A stretch of DNA of 64,000 nucleotides from Cyathus striatus (taxonomy: Eukaryota > Basidiomycota > Agaricomycetes > Agaricales > Nidulariaceae): positions 3,100,001-3,164,000 of the forward strand of contig JAOVFP010000006.1 in assembly GCA_025738555.1 (NCBI GenBank), read 5' to 3'. The position numbers and the translations under genes are program-made. Shown in pieces: positions 36,191-47,960 of this stretch (position 1 is the first letter of the stretch; every line of letters begins with the position of its first letter). Under the pieces are notes generated by a model that saw only the letters and a program-made list of their open reading frames with translations, made no database searches and had not been told where the DNA came from.

Positions 36191-38534
36191 GGCAGGTGTG
36201 TACACCAGGGAGGGAGAACCATATAGTTTTCCATTGTGGTTCAGTTGTGATAGAACATGGAGCTCTATTAAAGCTGATATGCAAGTTGTTAACATGGTGG
36301 ATCACAGTACAGGCTTAAGGATGGCATATTTAGATGCTAGAGATGTAAGGAGCATGATAAATGAACTCACCTGCTTCACGAGAACAGCTGCACATTTCTC
36401 AGGGGCAATGTGGTACAGGCTAGACTGGGGTTGCATAGGTGGACTGGCAATGGGTGTTGCCATGGGTCCATTGTGGGCTCTATCACATCACAATTGAATC
36501 CTACTTCACCTGTGAAGAATATGACACAGTTGCAGGGGAGAACCAAGGAGCATGGGGGCGAGAGAGGTGCCTTGGTCTTCATATTTGTCATAGTCTCCTC
36601 AAATGGTGGGGTCAAGGTGGGAGCAGCTGAGCTGACAACAGAAGCAACTAAACACAATATTAGAACTATGTAAAAGAGAAAAAGAAAAGAGACATACACA
36701 GATACTCCTTATACTTCTCTGGTAAATACCCCTTAATCCCCTGCAGGTGCAGCACATAACTAGCAGTGCTCCATAATGGATAGCAAGGTCTGGAATTGTC
36801 ACTTGTGGTGTTCTTCCTTAGTACTGTCGATGGTGGACATATGTTCATGGTGAAACAGTATGACAAGCCACACTAGTCTGTCAGGACTGACCATGATGTG
36901 TATCAGTGCTCCCATAGTGGTAAGTGAGGTTGTGTACCGAGACCACAAGGATAGTCAAACACAGACACATGGACCATAATCAATTTTTGTCTGTCCAATA
37001 CCATCAGGGGAAGGCAACAATAGGTGTGCACTGAAAACTTACTGTGTAAATAAAATATCACTAGCACTAGTCAGATAGCATGAGTAGTGAAGGGGATAGA
37101 AGAGCTGAGAAAGGAGAGCAAAAGCAGGGGTTTTGCAAGCCTATGTGGCCAGAAAAGTAAATGAAGATCAAACATGTCGAATGCACATGACACATGCAAT
37201 GTATGTAGTTTCGATGTGTCCATTGTCATGTGTCTCACCACCCAAGATGAAATCTTAATGGCCAAATACAGTTCCCTCCAATCCCTTCCTTTTGTATTTG
37301 TTGGAGTGGCACCATTCCTGGTTCTCGATCCTTTCCATACATTACATCGACCCCATAACATGTTTCAAAAGGCCAAGACTGACCACCATTTGCATGTTGC
37401 ATGGTTGCATACAAGAATGCACATTTATGATATTCCAAGGTAAGTTTCATCTCACTGACAAGTTACAAAATATATGCCTTGATGCTGTAGAATTAACAAC
37501 ATTCATCTTTTATATAGACACATCCTGCAATGAGAGACTTACAGAAGCTCTGATTCAGGTGTTGTATTTGCTTGCTACATACTAGCTCACCTCCACCCAA
37601 ATCTACATTCTTGGAGTTGGACCATTGCTCCAACCTTGATCTGACCGACTACACAGGTGACAATTCACACTACATATGTAATTGAGTCAGAATTTGGAGA
37701 AGTAACAAACCCCCCAATGTCTCACTCTAACCATGGTTCAAAGTCCAACCCTTCTAAATCTAAGCCATCCTCCTCAAGACAGCACAGAAGATCACCTAGT
37801 ATTGACATGGCAAAATTGGATCAATTCGGGGATCCTAACATTGGCTCTCTTTCCCTGTTGTTCAGTATGATGCTGGGTGTCCTGACAATGCTGACTGAAT
37901 AACTGATATACTTATACTTAGAAAATGGTGATCTAACCTGTGATACCCCACCCCCCTCACTACCAACAACTAGTCTTGGAAGCTCAAACATTGTTAACAT
38001 GACTGATGTAGCAAATGGTAAAAAACAATTGTTGGTGAGCTGAGTTTGATTACATGGTTGCTTGAATGTTGCCCACTAATCACTTTTATTTCCAGCATAA
38101 CACTGGCTCCCAACTATCAAAGGCTTTGAAATGAAAGCCAGATCCACTCACCAATCTCACAATTGATGAACACCCTTCAAAAGTTATTTGCCTTGTGCCT
38201 GACAAAGATAAAGGTTTCGAGTGGTTGGAGAGTGAGATTTCTGATATTATTAACAGACTTAGGGAACTCGACATGAAGATGCAGGAGATTCTGCTCAAGA
38301 TATGAAGCATAATTTGATTTGCTGGCGATGGTTGTATTATATGTATTGTAAAATATATGAATTTGAACATATTGAAGTATATGATGAATGGCTTTAATAA
38401 CATGATGGCTATGATATGTGTTTATACTGGAACAATGGAACCTGGCACTGTATTGATGCGCCAAATTTGTGATTTGTATTTAAATAGTACTAATATATTA
38501 TGTAATACTCAAATAATCATCGCAAATCACAGGC
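36191..38534. other. No recognised gene; small unplaced open frames
   Basis: 37657-37902 (plus) encodes 81 residues with a Ser/Pro-rich stretch (SKSNPSKSKPSSSRQHRRS). Downstream pieces near 37925-38300 include a charged helical segment (WLESEISDIINRLRELDMKM). They might be parts of one broken gene, but I do not recognise a family. 36189-36673 has overlapping frames on both strands without support. Confidence 0.3.
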
Positions 38535-38837
38535 TGTAAGTTCAAGGGAGAGATAACACAGATAATGTATAAACTAGTGTAAAGGAAGTAAACTATAGAT
38601 TCAAAACTTCTCTAATACGAAATTACTCGGTTCAAGTACTGTTCAGATTCGTTTCTATTCCAATTTATTACACTCCTAGAGTGGAAGAAGCCTAGGATTT
38701 CTCCTGGGATTGCTTGCTTTTCCTCCTCATCCCTGTCCTCCTTATATATCTTTTACAAATAAAACTGTACAGTACCTATATATGGAAAGGAACTACTCTA
38801 GACTACTTTATATGACAACATAATGTTGTTTCCAACA
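38535..38837 (-). repeat. Solo LTR, copia-type
   Basis: On the minus strand this reads TGTTGGAAACAACA at the start and ends AACTTACA, giving the TG..CA termini of an LTR. Inside are a TATA box followed by a purine-rich stretch (TATATAAGGAGGACAGGG) and an AATAAA-like signal after CTCTAGGAGTG, in the order expected of a Ty1/copia LTR promoter and polyadenylation region. No flanking 5-bp duplication is evident and I find no second LTR or internal coding domain within reach. Confidence 0.55.
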
Positions 38838-41087
38838 TATTTACCATGCAGTGAAAAGGGGTACTAATACGCCTAGCGTACTTCTACCTACTGTAAAAAC
38901 ATTATTTCTATATTCTACGCGCTACTTACAAACGGTACAATATATCTGGGTTGTAATTAGTAGCTAAGGTAGAGGTCCCGGACCGTTAGCTAGCGTGGGA
39001 ACGATTCGCGCTAATAAGGGACATAACTAGCCTAAGTAGGAAAGCGTCTAAGAATAGAAACACCGAGGTCAGAGCTTATTCTCGACATCGGTGAGAAGTA
39101 ATTACCAGTAAGGCCGGAGATCGAGCTAAGCGCACGTCTATTCTAATAATAGGATATCGAAGCTATGTTATTGCGTCATAGGAAAAGGCATGAGCACTAG
39201 ACCCACGGCAGTTGCCGCTATCTAACCACGCTGTACCAGCGCTGTGCATCAGCACGCCATAAGCGCCTGGATAGGCCTGAGACCCGGCATTCCCGGCCGG
39301 CTTATTCAGCGTTTCCCATTTCCACGCGTCAAAGCGCGCGGCATCACGCCTTCATATGGAGCGTCTCACCTGCGGATATGGCTTATTGTACTTCGCTATC
39401 TTTCCATATGGACGCATTCTTGGCGCTAGTATGTTTGGTATATTCGTGATTTACTCTGGTCCATCCCAGACGCCTGTCTCCAGTCTAAAAGTCTACTTTA
39501 CAGCTTAGCTGATGTGTAATTACTGCTTTGGTATTAACTATATAGTTTCTCTTAGCCGTGTTCTGTAAGATATTTAATAGGTAGATTTGTGTAGTAGAAG
39601 GGCAGTCTCCTGTGCCCCGAGAAATACCATCTAGCATCGTGCTTTAGTATTTGTGTGAGCTTTGAGATTCTAAGTGCAACGCGAAGTGTGAAGTCATAAG
39701 GCCGTGTTAAGTCCGAGATTAAGGAACGCGCATCAAAACGCGCATCAAAGCGTTCGCTAAGTGTGCACTCCCTCTCGAACGTCGGTTTTCGACACCCTTT
39801 CTATTACTTTACTTCGCCCGGAAGCACCTTGCATCCGAGTCTTACCCACCGAGCACTTTCTTAGTGAGCGTACGTGGTGTGAGTTTTATTATTAATATTT
39901 ACATTTACACTACGTTGCGCTAAACTAGGTACTTTAGTACTTGTGTTCTAGTAGTGAAATTGGCTCTATGTTTGCAACTTATTTCACTATAAAATTCACA
40001 AGACTCTTTAAGTGCGAGTTGTGGGAAAGGTGGGTGTTCCTTCTTATTGTCTTATGCAAGTTTAAATCGTTTGAAAAGCCTTTGAATCGAAATGTAATAG
40101 AATTTTATTGTAGAATTCAAGTAATACACCTTTGTACTACTCCAAACTTTGTAGAAGTGTCTTAACAACCCTTTGCTAGTACAACTTCTTAGAAAACCGA
40201 AACAAGAGCAACCCTTTACTCTTATGAAACCACTTTATTGAAATAACTAAGTCCTAGGCCCTCTCTGGAGTCTCAGAACTTCAATTCTTTCCAAAAGATA
40301 CCCAAAATGCGAACCAAAACAATATATTCTTTGAAACATATAAGACCTAAACCACTACCCAATACCTATTGTACCTGGGCAAGAAAGGTGCGAATCTGCT
40401 TGCATTTCTACCCTCTATAGTACCTACTTAAATATACAAAGCCCAGAACTATTATTATGATTTTCCCAGACATTGTATACTACATATATCTACCTGAAAC
40501 ACTTCCCCTGTCCTTATTTGTGTCTTTATTTAGCTATCATTTGACTATGAGTCACTCCGAGGCATTAGAATCCTCTAGAATGTTCAATTCCCATGGTTTT
40601 CAGATGCTACAGTGTCTCATCATTAATCATTTTGGGTAGATCATCATAAAATTGTCATCTTTGATCTAATGTTTTGTTCTTATCCAGGCCTGTGCTTCGG
40701 TGAGACCATTCCCTATCATACTAGAATAGAATGTACTAAATTCTAGCTTCCGATCAAGACCAAAATCATCCTGATTGATGAAGAATTGACTATTCTACAT
40801 CACTTTGAAATATTCTTTAATTCATATTTATGTCATTGACTATTTGTTAGACTTCAATCCTGATGCCAAACAAACAACTTAGCGGTATCAAAGTGAAATT
40901 AAAACATATACAAGTCATGTGACTGGCAGAAAAGCGGTCCCTTCAATATTTAATATCTTTTCCTACACACCAGGCTAATGGTAGGTTGGATATAGAAGCA
41001 CTTGTACTATATTTTATGATATGAACTGTTGAATATTAACCCAAATAAAAGGCCAATAAGTACAAGGCTTGCTATTTTGTAGCAGTC
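38838..41087. other. No recognised gene
   Basis: 38940-39900 has noticeably more CpG than the AT-rich flanks (GCGCGCGGCATCACGCC-type phrases, repeated ACGCGCATCAAA near 39725). It may be a different insertion or an older unmutated stretch. 39900-41080 is AT-rich. Open frames are all under 80 residues. Confidence 0.3.
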
Positions 41088-41193
41088 CATAGATCTTTAT
41101 TTATTATCTGGGGTTCATTAATGTGTACAGATTTAAGACTGTAAATGGTAGAAATGTGCAATTTTATGCCTAAATGCACAGGTGGCGTCACAA
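41088..41193 (+). repeat. 106-bp direct repeat, first copy
   Basis: CATAGATCTTTATTTATTAT to GGTGGCGTCACA is repeated at 41234-41339 with two or three mismatches, a 146-bp spacing. It is a short local duplication with no coding content. Confidence 0.85.
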
Positions 41194-41233
41194 TGCATGA
41201 TTAGTTTGGTTAATTTCAATTGCATTGCACACA

Positions 41234-41339
41234 CATAGATCTTTATTTATTATCTGGGGTTCATTAATGTGTACAGATTTAAGACTGTAAATGGTAGAAA
41301 TGTGCAATTTTACACCTAAATGCACAGGTGGCGTCACAG
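41234..41339 (+). repeat. 106-bp direct repeat, second copy
   Basis: Partner of 41088-41193; the difference TATGCC versus TACACC near the end distinguishes the copies. Confidence 0.85.
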
Positions 41340-42185
41340 CGGGAGCAACAATACATGTGGAATTCGTGGTAGATCAAACAGCAGGATAATTTCGGAGTAC
41401 AAGTACGAAGTCACATGACTTGCTCCGGTCTATGCATAACCGCAATAACCAGTTCGGAGATAACGGTTCTAACGCCTCGCGTTTGATCATGTGACAGGAA
41501 CACGGAACATGTTCCTTAGCTAAGTTTCAATCAAGTACTGGGTGCATGTACATAGTCTTTTGGACTCTAGTAATTAGATAACACACATCTGATTGTATTT
41601 CCTTTAGTATATATCAATTAGATATTTCTGCTGGCAGTGCAGGACTCAACCCCAGCTCTCAGATGTCCCATTCCCTTAGTAATGTATTCAAAATAGAACA
41701 CTTTGATTGGCAACTCAGGACTCATCCCAACCCTTGTACTCATGATGTGCATTACTAATACTGAGTGCTAATATTATATGACAAATAGGGAGATTTAATC
41801 ATTAAATAGTTTTAAGGTGTATCAGTATAAGTGGCTACATTGGAGGTATATCACTGATAACTTGTTTACCTTGAAGATTTAATTGTATGCAATGTTACCA
41901 CACTGATATCTTCTCACAGACAACTTATCTGCAATACATACACCAAATGCAATTATCAGTCCAGACCATCCAGATTATCCATGTCATTGGTGATCATAGT
42001 TCTCAGTATTATACTCTATACATGTTCTTTTCAGACTTATCTATACCCAAAATGATGAACAGTGATATAAGTACTGATTAGCAGCATAACTGATATATAC
42101 AGCTATCATATCCATCATGCTGAGCTATACCTTATCATGCTTATGATTCAATATTGCTTGATTCTTAAGGGCTATAGACCCTCCC
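41340..42185. other. No recognised gene; SINE-like repeat inside
   Basis: 41628-41745 carries the same short repeat as 3455-3580 (CTGGCAGTGCAGGACTCAAC and TTGTACTCATG phrases). The remainder is AT-rich with short open frames. Confidence 0.35.
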
Positions 42186-42193
42186 AAATTCTG
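42186..42193. repeat. Target-site duplication AAATTCTG (left)
   Basis: The octamer AAATTCTG occurs here and again at 42714-42721, exactly at the two limits of the tRNA-bearing insertion. Confidence 0.7.
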
Positions 42194-42203
42194 TTAAAAC
42201 TAT

Positions 42204-42277
42204 TGGACTGGACAGGGATTGAACCTGTGACCACCCGTACTCATGACTAGGCGCTCTTCCAACTGAGCTACCAGCCC
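42204..42277 (-). tRNA. tRNA-like gene or pseudogene, copy 1
   Basis: On the minus strand 74 bases fold as a tRNA: acceptor GGGCTGG/CCAGTCC with discriminator A, D arm GCTC..GAGC with a good A box (TAGCTCAGTTGG), and T arm ACAGG-TTCAATC-CCTGT with a good B box. The anticodon arm (CCTAG-TCATGAG-TACGG) has only two or three pairs, and CAT sits one base off the standard position. It looks like a decayed relative of tRNA-Met(CAT). A TTTT follows within ten bases. Functional decoding is doubtful. Confidence 0.6.
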
Positions 42278-42508
42278 TTGCCTATACACAAGCAAGAACA
42301 GGTACTTAACCAGTTGAGTGGGCTACCAGGCTCGTCACCATGGCAGGGGCGCTCCAATATAATACACCCCCATAACCCAGCCAAGGCTGTCAACCTTGCC
42401 AATCCAACACACCCCCACAAGGAGACAGGCTCATCACCGTATCACCAAGGAAGGAAGTCTACACAGATACAAACACCGCGCTCGGGGCCCATAACCTGTT
42501 AAAACTAT

Positions 42509-42582
42509 TGGACTGGACAGGGATTGAACCTGTGACCACCCGTACTCATGACTAGGCGCTCTTCCAACTGAGCTACCAGCCC
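42509..42582 (-). tRNA. tRNA-like gene or pseudogene, copy 2
   Basis: Base-for-base identical to 42204-42277, including the defective anticodon arm. The identity over 74 bases, while the rest of the unit differs at a few sites (GGGGCG versus GGAGTG), suggests recent duplication. Confidence 0.6.
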
Positions 42583-42713
42583 TTGCCTATACACAAGCAA
42601 GAACAGGTACTTAACCAGTTGAGTGGGCTACCAGGCTCGTCACCATGGCAGGAGTGCTCCAATATTATACACCCCCATAACCCAGTCAAGGCTGTCAACC
42701 TTGCCAATCCAAC

Positions 42714-42721
42714 AAATTCTG
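42714..42721. repeat. Target-site duplication AAATTCTG (right)
   Basis: Exact copy of 42186-42193. Confidence 0.7.
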
Positions 42722-43019
42722 ATGGCCTTATATGACCTGATATGGCCAGGTCTGAGCAAATATGCTCATCTTGATTTTTCCAACATTCTATGAAGCATGT
42801 GAGTGTGACTGAGATTGAGAGAGGGAGGAGGTGGGAAAGACCAGATGTGTGAAGATAGAGGCTCTGGAAGAGAGTAATCTATGATGTTTGAGGCATACAC
42901 ATACTGTCATGTGTCTGTATGATGATCAGACTCACAGAGTACTTACGTACAGATGGTCTTACATACCAGAAACTAATGGTCACAAGTGTCACACAAATTC
43001 AGTAACTGGTCACAAAGTG

Positions 43020-43132
43020 TCACTAAAAAGGTATCAGCCAATCAGGTGGCCAGAAAGTGAGATCCCGAATGCGATCCACAAATTGTCTTATAAGGAAATC
43101 CAAACATCTCCATAACCCACTACCTTTTAAGG
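43020..43132 (-). repeat. Right terminal inverted sequence of large composite region
   Basis: Read on the minus strand: ACTACCTT-AA-AAGGTAGT hairpin tip, GGGTTATGG, TTTGGATTTCC, GGGATCTCACTTTC, GATTGGCTGATACC, matching 25912-26030 block for block. Subterminal GTGTCAC motifs follow inward (42985-43025). Confidence 0.65.
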
Positions 43133-43260
43133 TAGTAAGAATTAGGTCAATTTATACTCCCTGATCTCATGCTCAAGAGCTGGGGTTAAGTCCCATGTAA
43201 TTGTGCTTGCTTGTGTGATTGTCTTGGCCTGGTATGGACTAGAAGATAAGGTCACCTCAG

Positions 43261-43830
43261 TCTATATTAGCAAGAAGTGTGGGTAGTTCTTTTGGAGCAT
43301 CAACAACCTCTAAGAGCAGTGAAAATGCCTCTGCTTCTGCCTCTGCTGCTACTGAGGACAATCTTGATATACCTGATGGACTTACTAAGAAGTAAGAGCT
43401 TATTATATCTATCTATAAAGTGGATAGGTCTCTTCTTGGACATAAGAACTGGTCTATTCAGATGGCATGGAAAATCTACCAAGAGGTACAAGTCAAACAC
43501 ATCATAGATACAAAGCCACAAATGTAGCCATCTGATATGGATAAGCCACTTATGAAAGACTTGCATAAAATGTTTGGAGCTGCTGGAACTGCCTGGCATT
43601 ATTGGGATAAAGTTCTTAAACTCATATCTAACTACCCTGACATAGAGGAGTGGTTGAGTAGTGCAGATCCACCTGATAATAAAGCAACTTGTGAGTTATG
43701 GGGCTTGGAGAAGACAGCAGGATTTACTAGGGTAGACTTGGAAAATTGGATTAAAAAGAAAAAAGTATCAGTGCTGGAAAGGGAAAGCAAAAAGCAGATG
43801 GAGGAAAGAGTAAGAAAGGATCTGGCATAA
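43261..43830 (+). pseudogene. Decayed multi-copy hypothetical protein
   Basis: One frame runs from about 43261 to 43830 with stops at 43393 and 43525. A Ser/Ala-rich start (GASTTSKSSENASASAS) leads to DIPDGLTKK, then LMKDLHKMFGAAGTAWHYWD, a WLSSAD segment, and GFTRVDLENWIKKKK with a basic tail. I recall similar MFGAAG..HYW / GFTRxDLExW proteins as abundant unnamed families in Agaricomycetes. Function unknown. Stops and loss of upstream sequence mark it as dead. The frame may continue past the stop at 43828, with DIPDGL-like wording reappearing near 43850. Confidence 0.5.
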
Positions 43831-44923
43831 AGAATAAGTAAGTAAATTGAGATACCTGATGGGCATACACTACCTATAGCAGTCAATTTTAGCTTTTCTA
43901 TTATGTATACAAGTACTCACCAAATGGTAACAAACATGGGTTATATAATAGGATTGGAGTCGGGACCTGAGCTGCCAGTTATAGTACTACAAAGTACACT
44001 CATCAAGGGTATTATTAATATAAAGCCTAAGGTAGTACTGTATACAGAAGTGGAGAGATAAAGATGGCACTAAAACTCAGTGACTAAATGGATAATAGCC
44101 AGAACATGTCTAGCAACATGTGAAGGTCATATGACAAAAATGCAATCAGTATCCAAGAGAAGCAAGCGATGACGAGGCACCTTGGCAAGTCCCAAAGTCC
44201 TGAGTCAACCAATCAACTTCTCTCAGATTAACCAGCAAAGTGATAACATAGCTAGATTAAGTAATGAACCCTGAACCCTGATTGACACCTGAGCTATTCT
44301 TAGCACATCTGCATATAGCCAATCCTACCATGACCGAAGGAATGTGCACAGCACAATATTCCCTGTCATGCAACTCCCTATGACAGATGCTCAAACCCCT
44401 GTCCAGTATGCTCCATGAGCATATGGCTTTCCCTCTACAGTGATGTAGTTTACCATCCCCAGTACCCCAAATGTACCTATCCAGTAGCTATACAGTACCA
44501 TCAGCCACCATATTTCCAACAGTATATAAAGTAGACAAGTTTGCCATGTAGACCAAGCTATCCCCTGTGCAGCTTCCATTATTAAGTACTTTGACATAGT
44601 GTAGTGAAATAAAGCATATTTTCCAAGATCATTGATTAGTAATTTGATTTGAGTCTAGTAAGAGAAGCCACAAACTCATAGAGAATCACACATTGCCTCA
44701 TACATAGCCAGAGACATTATCTAACCACTACTTAGTTATTCCTTCACCTTCCTATACATCCCCCTTCTACCCCCCTTTGCCCAGAAGTGTCATTAACACC
44801 AATCTTCTGTGAAATTCCCTCCAAACTCGCCACCATGTTATGTTGTTTTAGGAGTAAGTAGTTATAATTACATAATCTAGCTACTATCACTCCATTGTAA
44901 ACATCTCTAACCTCTTAAAATTC
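43831..44923. other. No recognised gene
   Basis: Contains another reversed copy of the short B-box-like repeat near 43945-43995. Other open frames (44391-44597 minus) are unremarkable. Confidence 0.35.
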
Positions 44924-45394
44924 TTGAAAGATAGCAATTCATATAGCTTTCATGCATCTACTGCAGCTTATGCAAAGTTCTGGACAAATAGCTATGGTTA
45001 TAATAAAGAATTAAGCTGCCAACAAGTATGGGATGCATTTATGGAAGAATCAATTTGTAATGTGAGCACAGCATCTGATAAGCAATTTGTAGTTCATGAT
45101 GGTCTATCCACTAAAGATGTTACTATCAAAGCATATGAATATCTTGAAGAGAGTGGAAGAAATAATCTGACTTCAAACCACAGTTGTGCAGAATGTACTC
45201 AACTATATAAATCAACTGCAGATACTATGGAGAATATAAATGATAACATATCATCTGAAATGGCTTCTCCAGTACCTGCAGCACATTGGGAAGTGCCATC
45301 AGATGTGCCAGCACCATTAACTCTGAGATCCATTGTAACCAAGCACCTGTCAAAGCTAGCACATGTACTAGTGCATCTCCTGATGCATGTCTAA
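44924..45394 (+). pseudogene. KDZ-associated cysteine-cluster protein fragment
   Basis: The 156-residue frame contains KFWTNSYGYN, QQVWDAFMEESI, VVHDGLSTKDVTIKAYEYL and HSCAECTQLYKSTADT, in an order I recognise from the CxC5/CxC6-type proteins found with KDZ transposons in basidiomycetes. Those proteins normally continue into a second cysteine-rich block (CA..C..., H...C) that is not present here; the frame ends at 45394. The first cysteine pair CxEC is kept. I take it as a truncated relic of a KDZ-type element or its passenger. It lies outside the right terminal sequence at 43132. Confidence 0.7.
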
Positions 45395-47430
45395 TGATAG
45401 CCAGGTGCAGTGCTTGATGCACCTCTGAAACAGAGTGCATCCACATGGGGTTATCATATGGAGGGATCATCACACTGTGAGGACAAGTGAGGTTGTCGAT
45501 GTGTAGCTTTGAGTTTATTTGTGAGCATGGTTGTGTCCGTCAACCGTTGCGCTTCGTCGATTTGAATTGATGAAATAAAGTAGTTGTAGTTTTGAGAGGC
45601 TTGAGTTAAGCTACAACAGAATGCGAGATAGAAGTGGCCAGAGTGAATATGAAGAGCTTGGGTGATACACTGATTAAGGGCTGCTCAATCCTAGAGCCAC
45701 TGACCCTTAACACGACTAGATGAGGGTAGAGATAGATATAATGGGGTGTATTTCACTGAAGAAGAGTAGCTAGCTACAGAGGGGTTTATATATGTAAATA
45801 TCTAAGTGAGTCATAAAAACTTTAAATGGTAAACTATAGTAAAGAAAGACATAGCTTTGAGGAGATGTGTGCGGCAATGCATGCTGAGAGTTGTTGCTTT
45901 TTCTTCCGTCGTCGATTGCTGTGTCCTATTCCATGAGTGCCATCCGAACCGAATCGGGATGTTTGCTTTCGGGGTTGTTTGGTTCTGAGGGTGATGGTTG
46001 GTCCGGCACGTGACTTGTTGGTTTCAGAATGCGTCAACTTTGGTGGAATATCTTTTGTATTCTTCTGACTTCATTGTTCTCCATCTTCGATCTGCTTCGT
46101 TCAGCATGTGCGCATAATGTATTGGTAGGTATTTTCTATTGTATTGTTTGTTATGACTCTGACGAGGGCTATGTATTCTAGGTGATTTCATGTATAGACT
46201 GCTGTCAGGTCTTACAACACCTCCTGTGTACTTAGTAAATATCCTCAGAAGTATGATACAAGCTTAGCTAATCTATACCAGGACATTTGAGACTGTTACT
46301 ATGTAATTCAGTATATAAGTAGCTAGACTAACCTTAGAATACTTTAAGTACTGCACAAGCTGTCCCCCATTCTCACAATAGATTACATTCTGAAATTGAT
46401 ATTGAGATTCCAAGTACAAATCTGAAGTTGAATAGTGGGAGAAGGAGTTATTTTAACTTAAGTACACAGCTGACCATAGTGCAAGTAATTTTTCCACTAG
46501 AAAGACCTTGCTCATAAGTGAAATGATCAAGTGCAATGGCCTACACATTCTCAACAACCATATGATATGGAGTTTTACAGATTGTTAAAGCCAACAGTCA
46601 GAACTCAATTCGATTTGGTAGGGTTGGGCATGGTTGTTAGGCTTTCTGTACTTCTTCAGGTATCTCAAGTGCTCAAGTCAGATGCTCAGGAGTTTAGAGT
46701 GCTTCCAATATGTACCTCTGTACAGGTGAATCATCAGAGAGAGATAAATATGTAAATTTATTGGCATTCACCACCACCATTTTTCAGCATTGCCCCAAAA
46801 TGAATATGCACCAGTACATTTTGAAATCAGATTGATAAAAATTGATGCATACTCAATACATACTTACAGTCAAATGTGCACATGCAAAGGTCTACAGTGT
46901 TTGGATGTTCCTTGACACAGCAACACTCCTTGACACACCTTTGCTCTTTTCATTCTCCTGCCTCAACCCTTTGCTCTGTGATTTAGAAAATTTGCATACA
47001 CATTATAATACATATTGCCTCATCTACAAAAAAAAATCAAAAAGAATATGCTCACTAGAGGGAAAGATAAATTGTTATGTACCAAGCCAAAGTGGCAGAA
47101 AGTTGGTCAGGTGAACACCACACTGGTAGATGATTCTGAAGGGGAGGCATTTGAGGGCTTGGATTACCTGTCATCATTGTCAGATGAAAATGAAGACGAT
47201 TGATCATTGATTGGCTACAGCTGACTCTTGGGTTCCCATGCCCTGTACAGATGAGTGATACAGTTCATTTCAGCGCATTTTCAAAGAAATGGTTCTCTAT
47301 TTTTTTCCTCACAACATAGAGGCCCTATACTTGCACAGAATATAGTTTACATCTTTATATATCTATTAAAGTAAAAAAAGTGCAAGGGAATGGTGGAAAA
47401 TGTATATAAAATGAGCCATCTATTTTTGGT
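45395..47430. other. No recognised gene
   Basis: Short open frames only. 46983-47203 encodes two overlapping lysine-rich or acidic peptides (for example LDYLSSLSDENEDD at the end), possibly the tail of a lost gene. 45500-46100 is less AT-rich than its surroundings. Confidence 0.3.
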
Positions 47431-47435
47431 GTACA

Positions 47436-47960
47436 GATGAGCACTCAAACACTGTACAATCAAAATGATTGGGCAGATAAAATAGCAATTACTGAATTTA
47501 ATTATAATGACACAGTACATCAAGCAACAAGATACACTCCTTTTTATTTAATGTATGGACATCATCCATATACAGGAATTAGACCTAATGGAATATCATG
47601 AGTTATTGGAGTAGATGAATTCATTACAACAATCACAAAAGCATGAGAAAATGCAAAAGCTGCCTTAACTCTATCCAACAAAGCAATGAAGAGAGGATAT
47701 GATAGAAATAGGCAAGAATCTCCTGAATACAAACCTGGAGACTGTGTATATATTGAAGGAATTAATATTAACTCTGATAGACCAGTAGCAAAACTCGATG
47801 ATAAACAATACAGTCCTTTTAAAATAATTAAAAGGTCAGATTAGCTTCATATGAGCTTGAATTACCTAAATCCTGGAAATGGAAACATCCTACCTTTCAT
47901 ATGCAACTTTGAACAAACTATATCCCTGCACAATACCCACCCCAACAAAAGCCAAAACTG
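47436..47960 (+). pseudogene. Ty3/gypsy retrotransposon integrase remnant
   Basis: The translation shows the C-terminal half of a Ty3-type integrase: a DWADKIAITEFNYN block, then TPFYLMYGHHP, then the GDCVYIEG..PVAKLDDK..PFKI segment typical of the domain after the catalytic core. In-frame stops at 47599 and 47644 and a frame change after 47836 break it. Reverse transcriptase, protease and LTRs are not found nearby. This is a lone fragment of a retroelement. Confidence 0.8.

Larger units (their letters stand above)
42194..42713 (-). mobile_element. tRNA-dimer insertion with 8-bp duplication
   Basis: A 520-bp insertion lies between AAATTCTG octamers. It consists of two nearly identical units about 220 bp long (42191-42409 and 42496-42714, 305-bp period) separated by an 86-bp unique linker. 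Read on the minus strand each unit has about 140 bp of body, then a tRNA-like sequence, then AATAGTTTTAA. A dimeric tRNA-related retroposon (SINE-like) is my inference. The tRNA lying at the 3' rather than the 5' side of the unit is unusual for a SINE. Confidence 0.6.
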
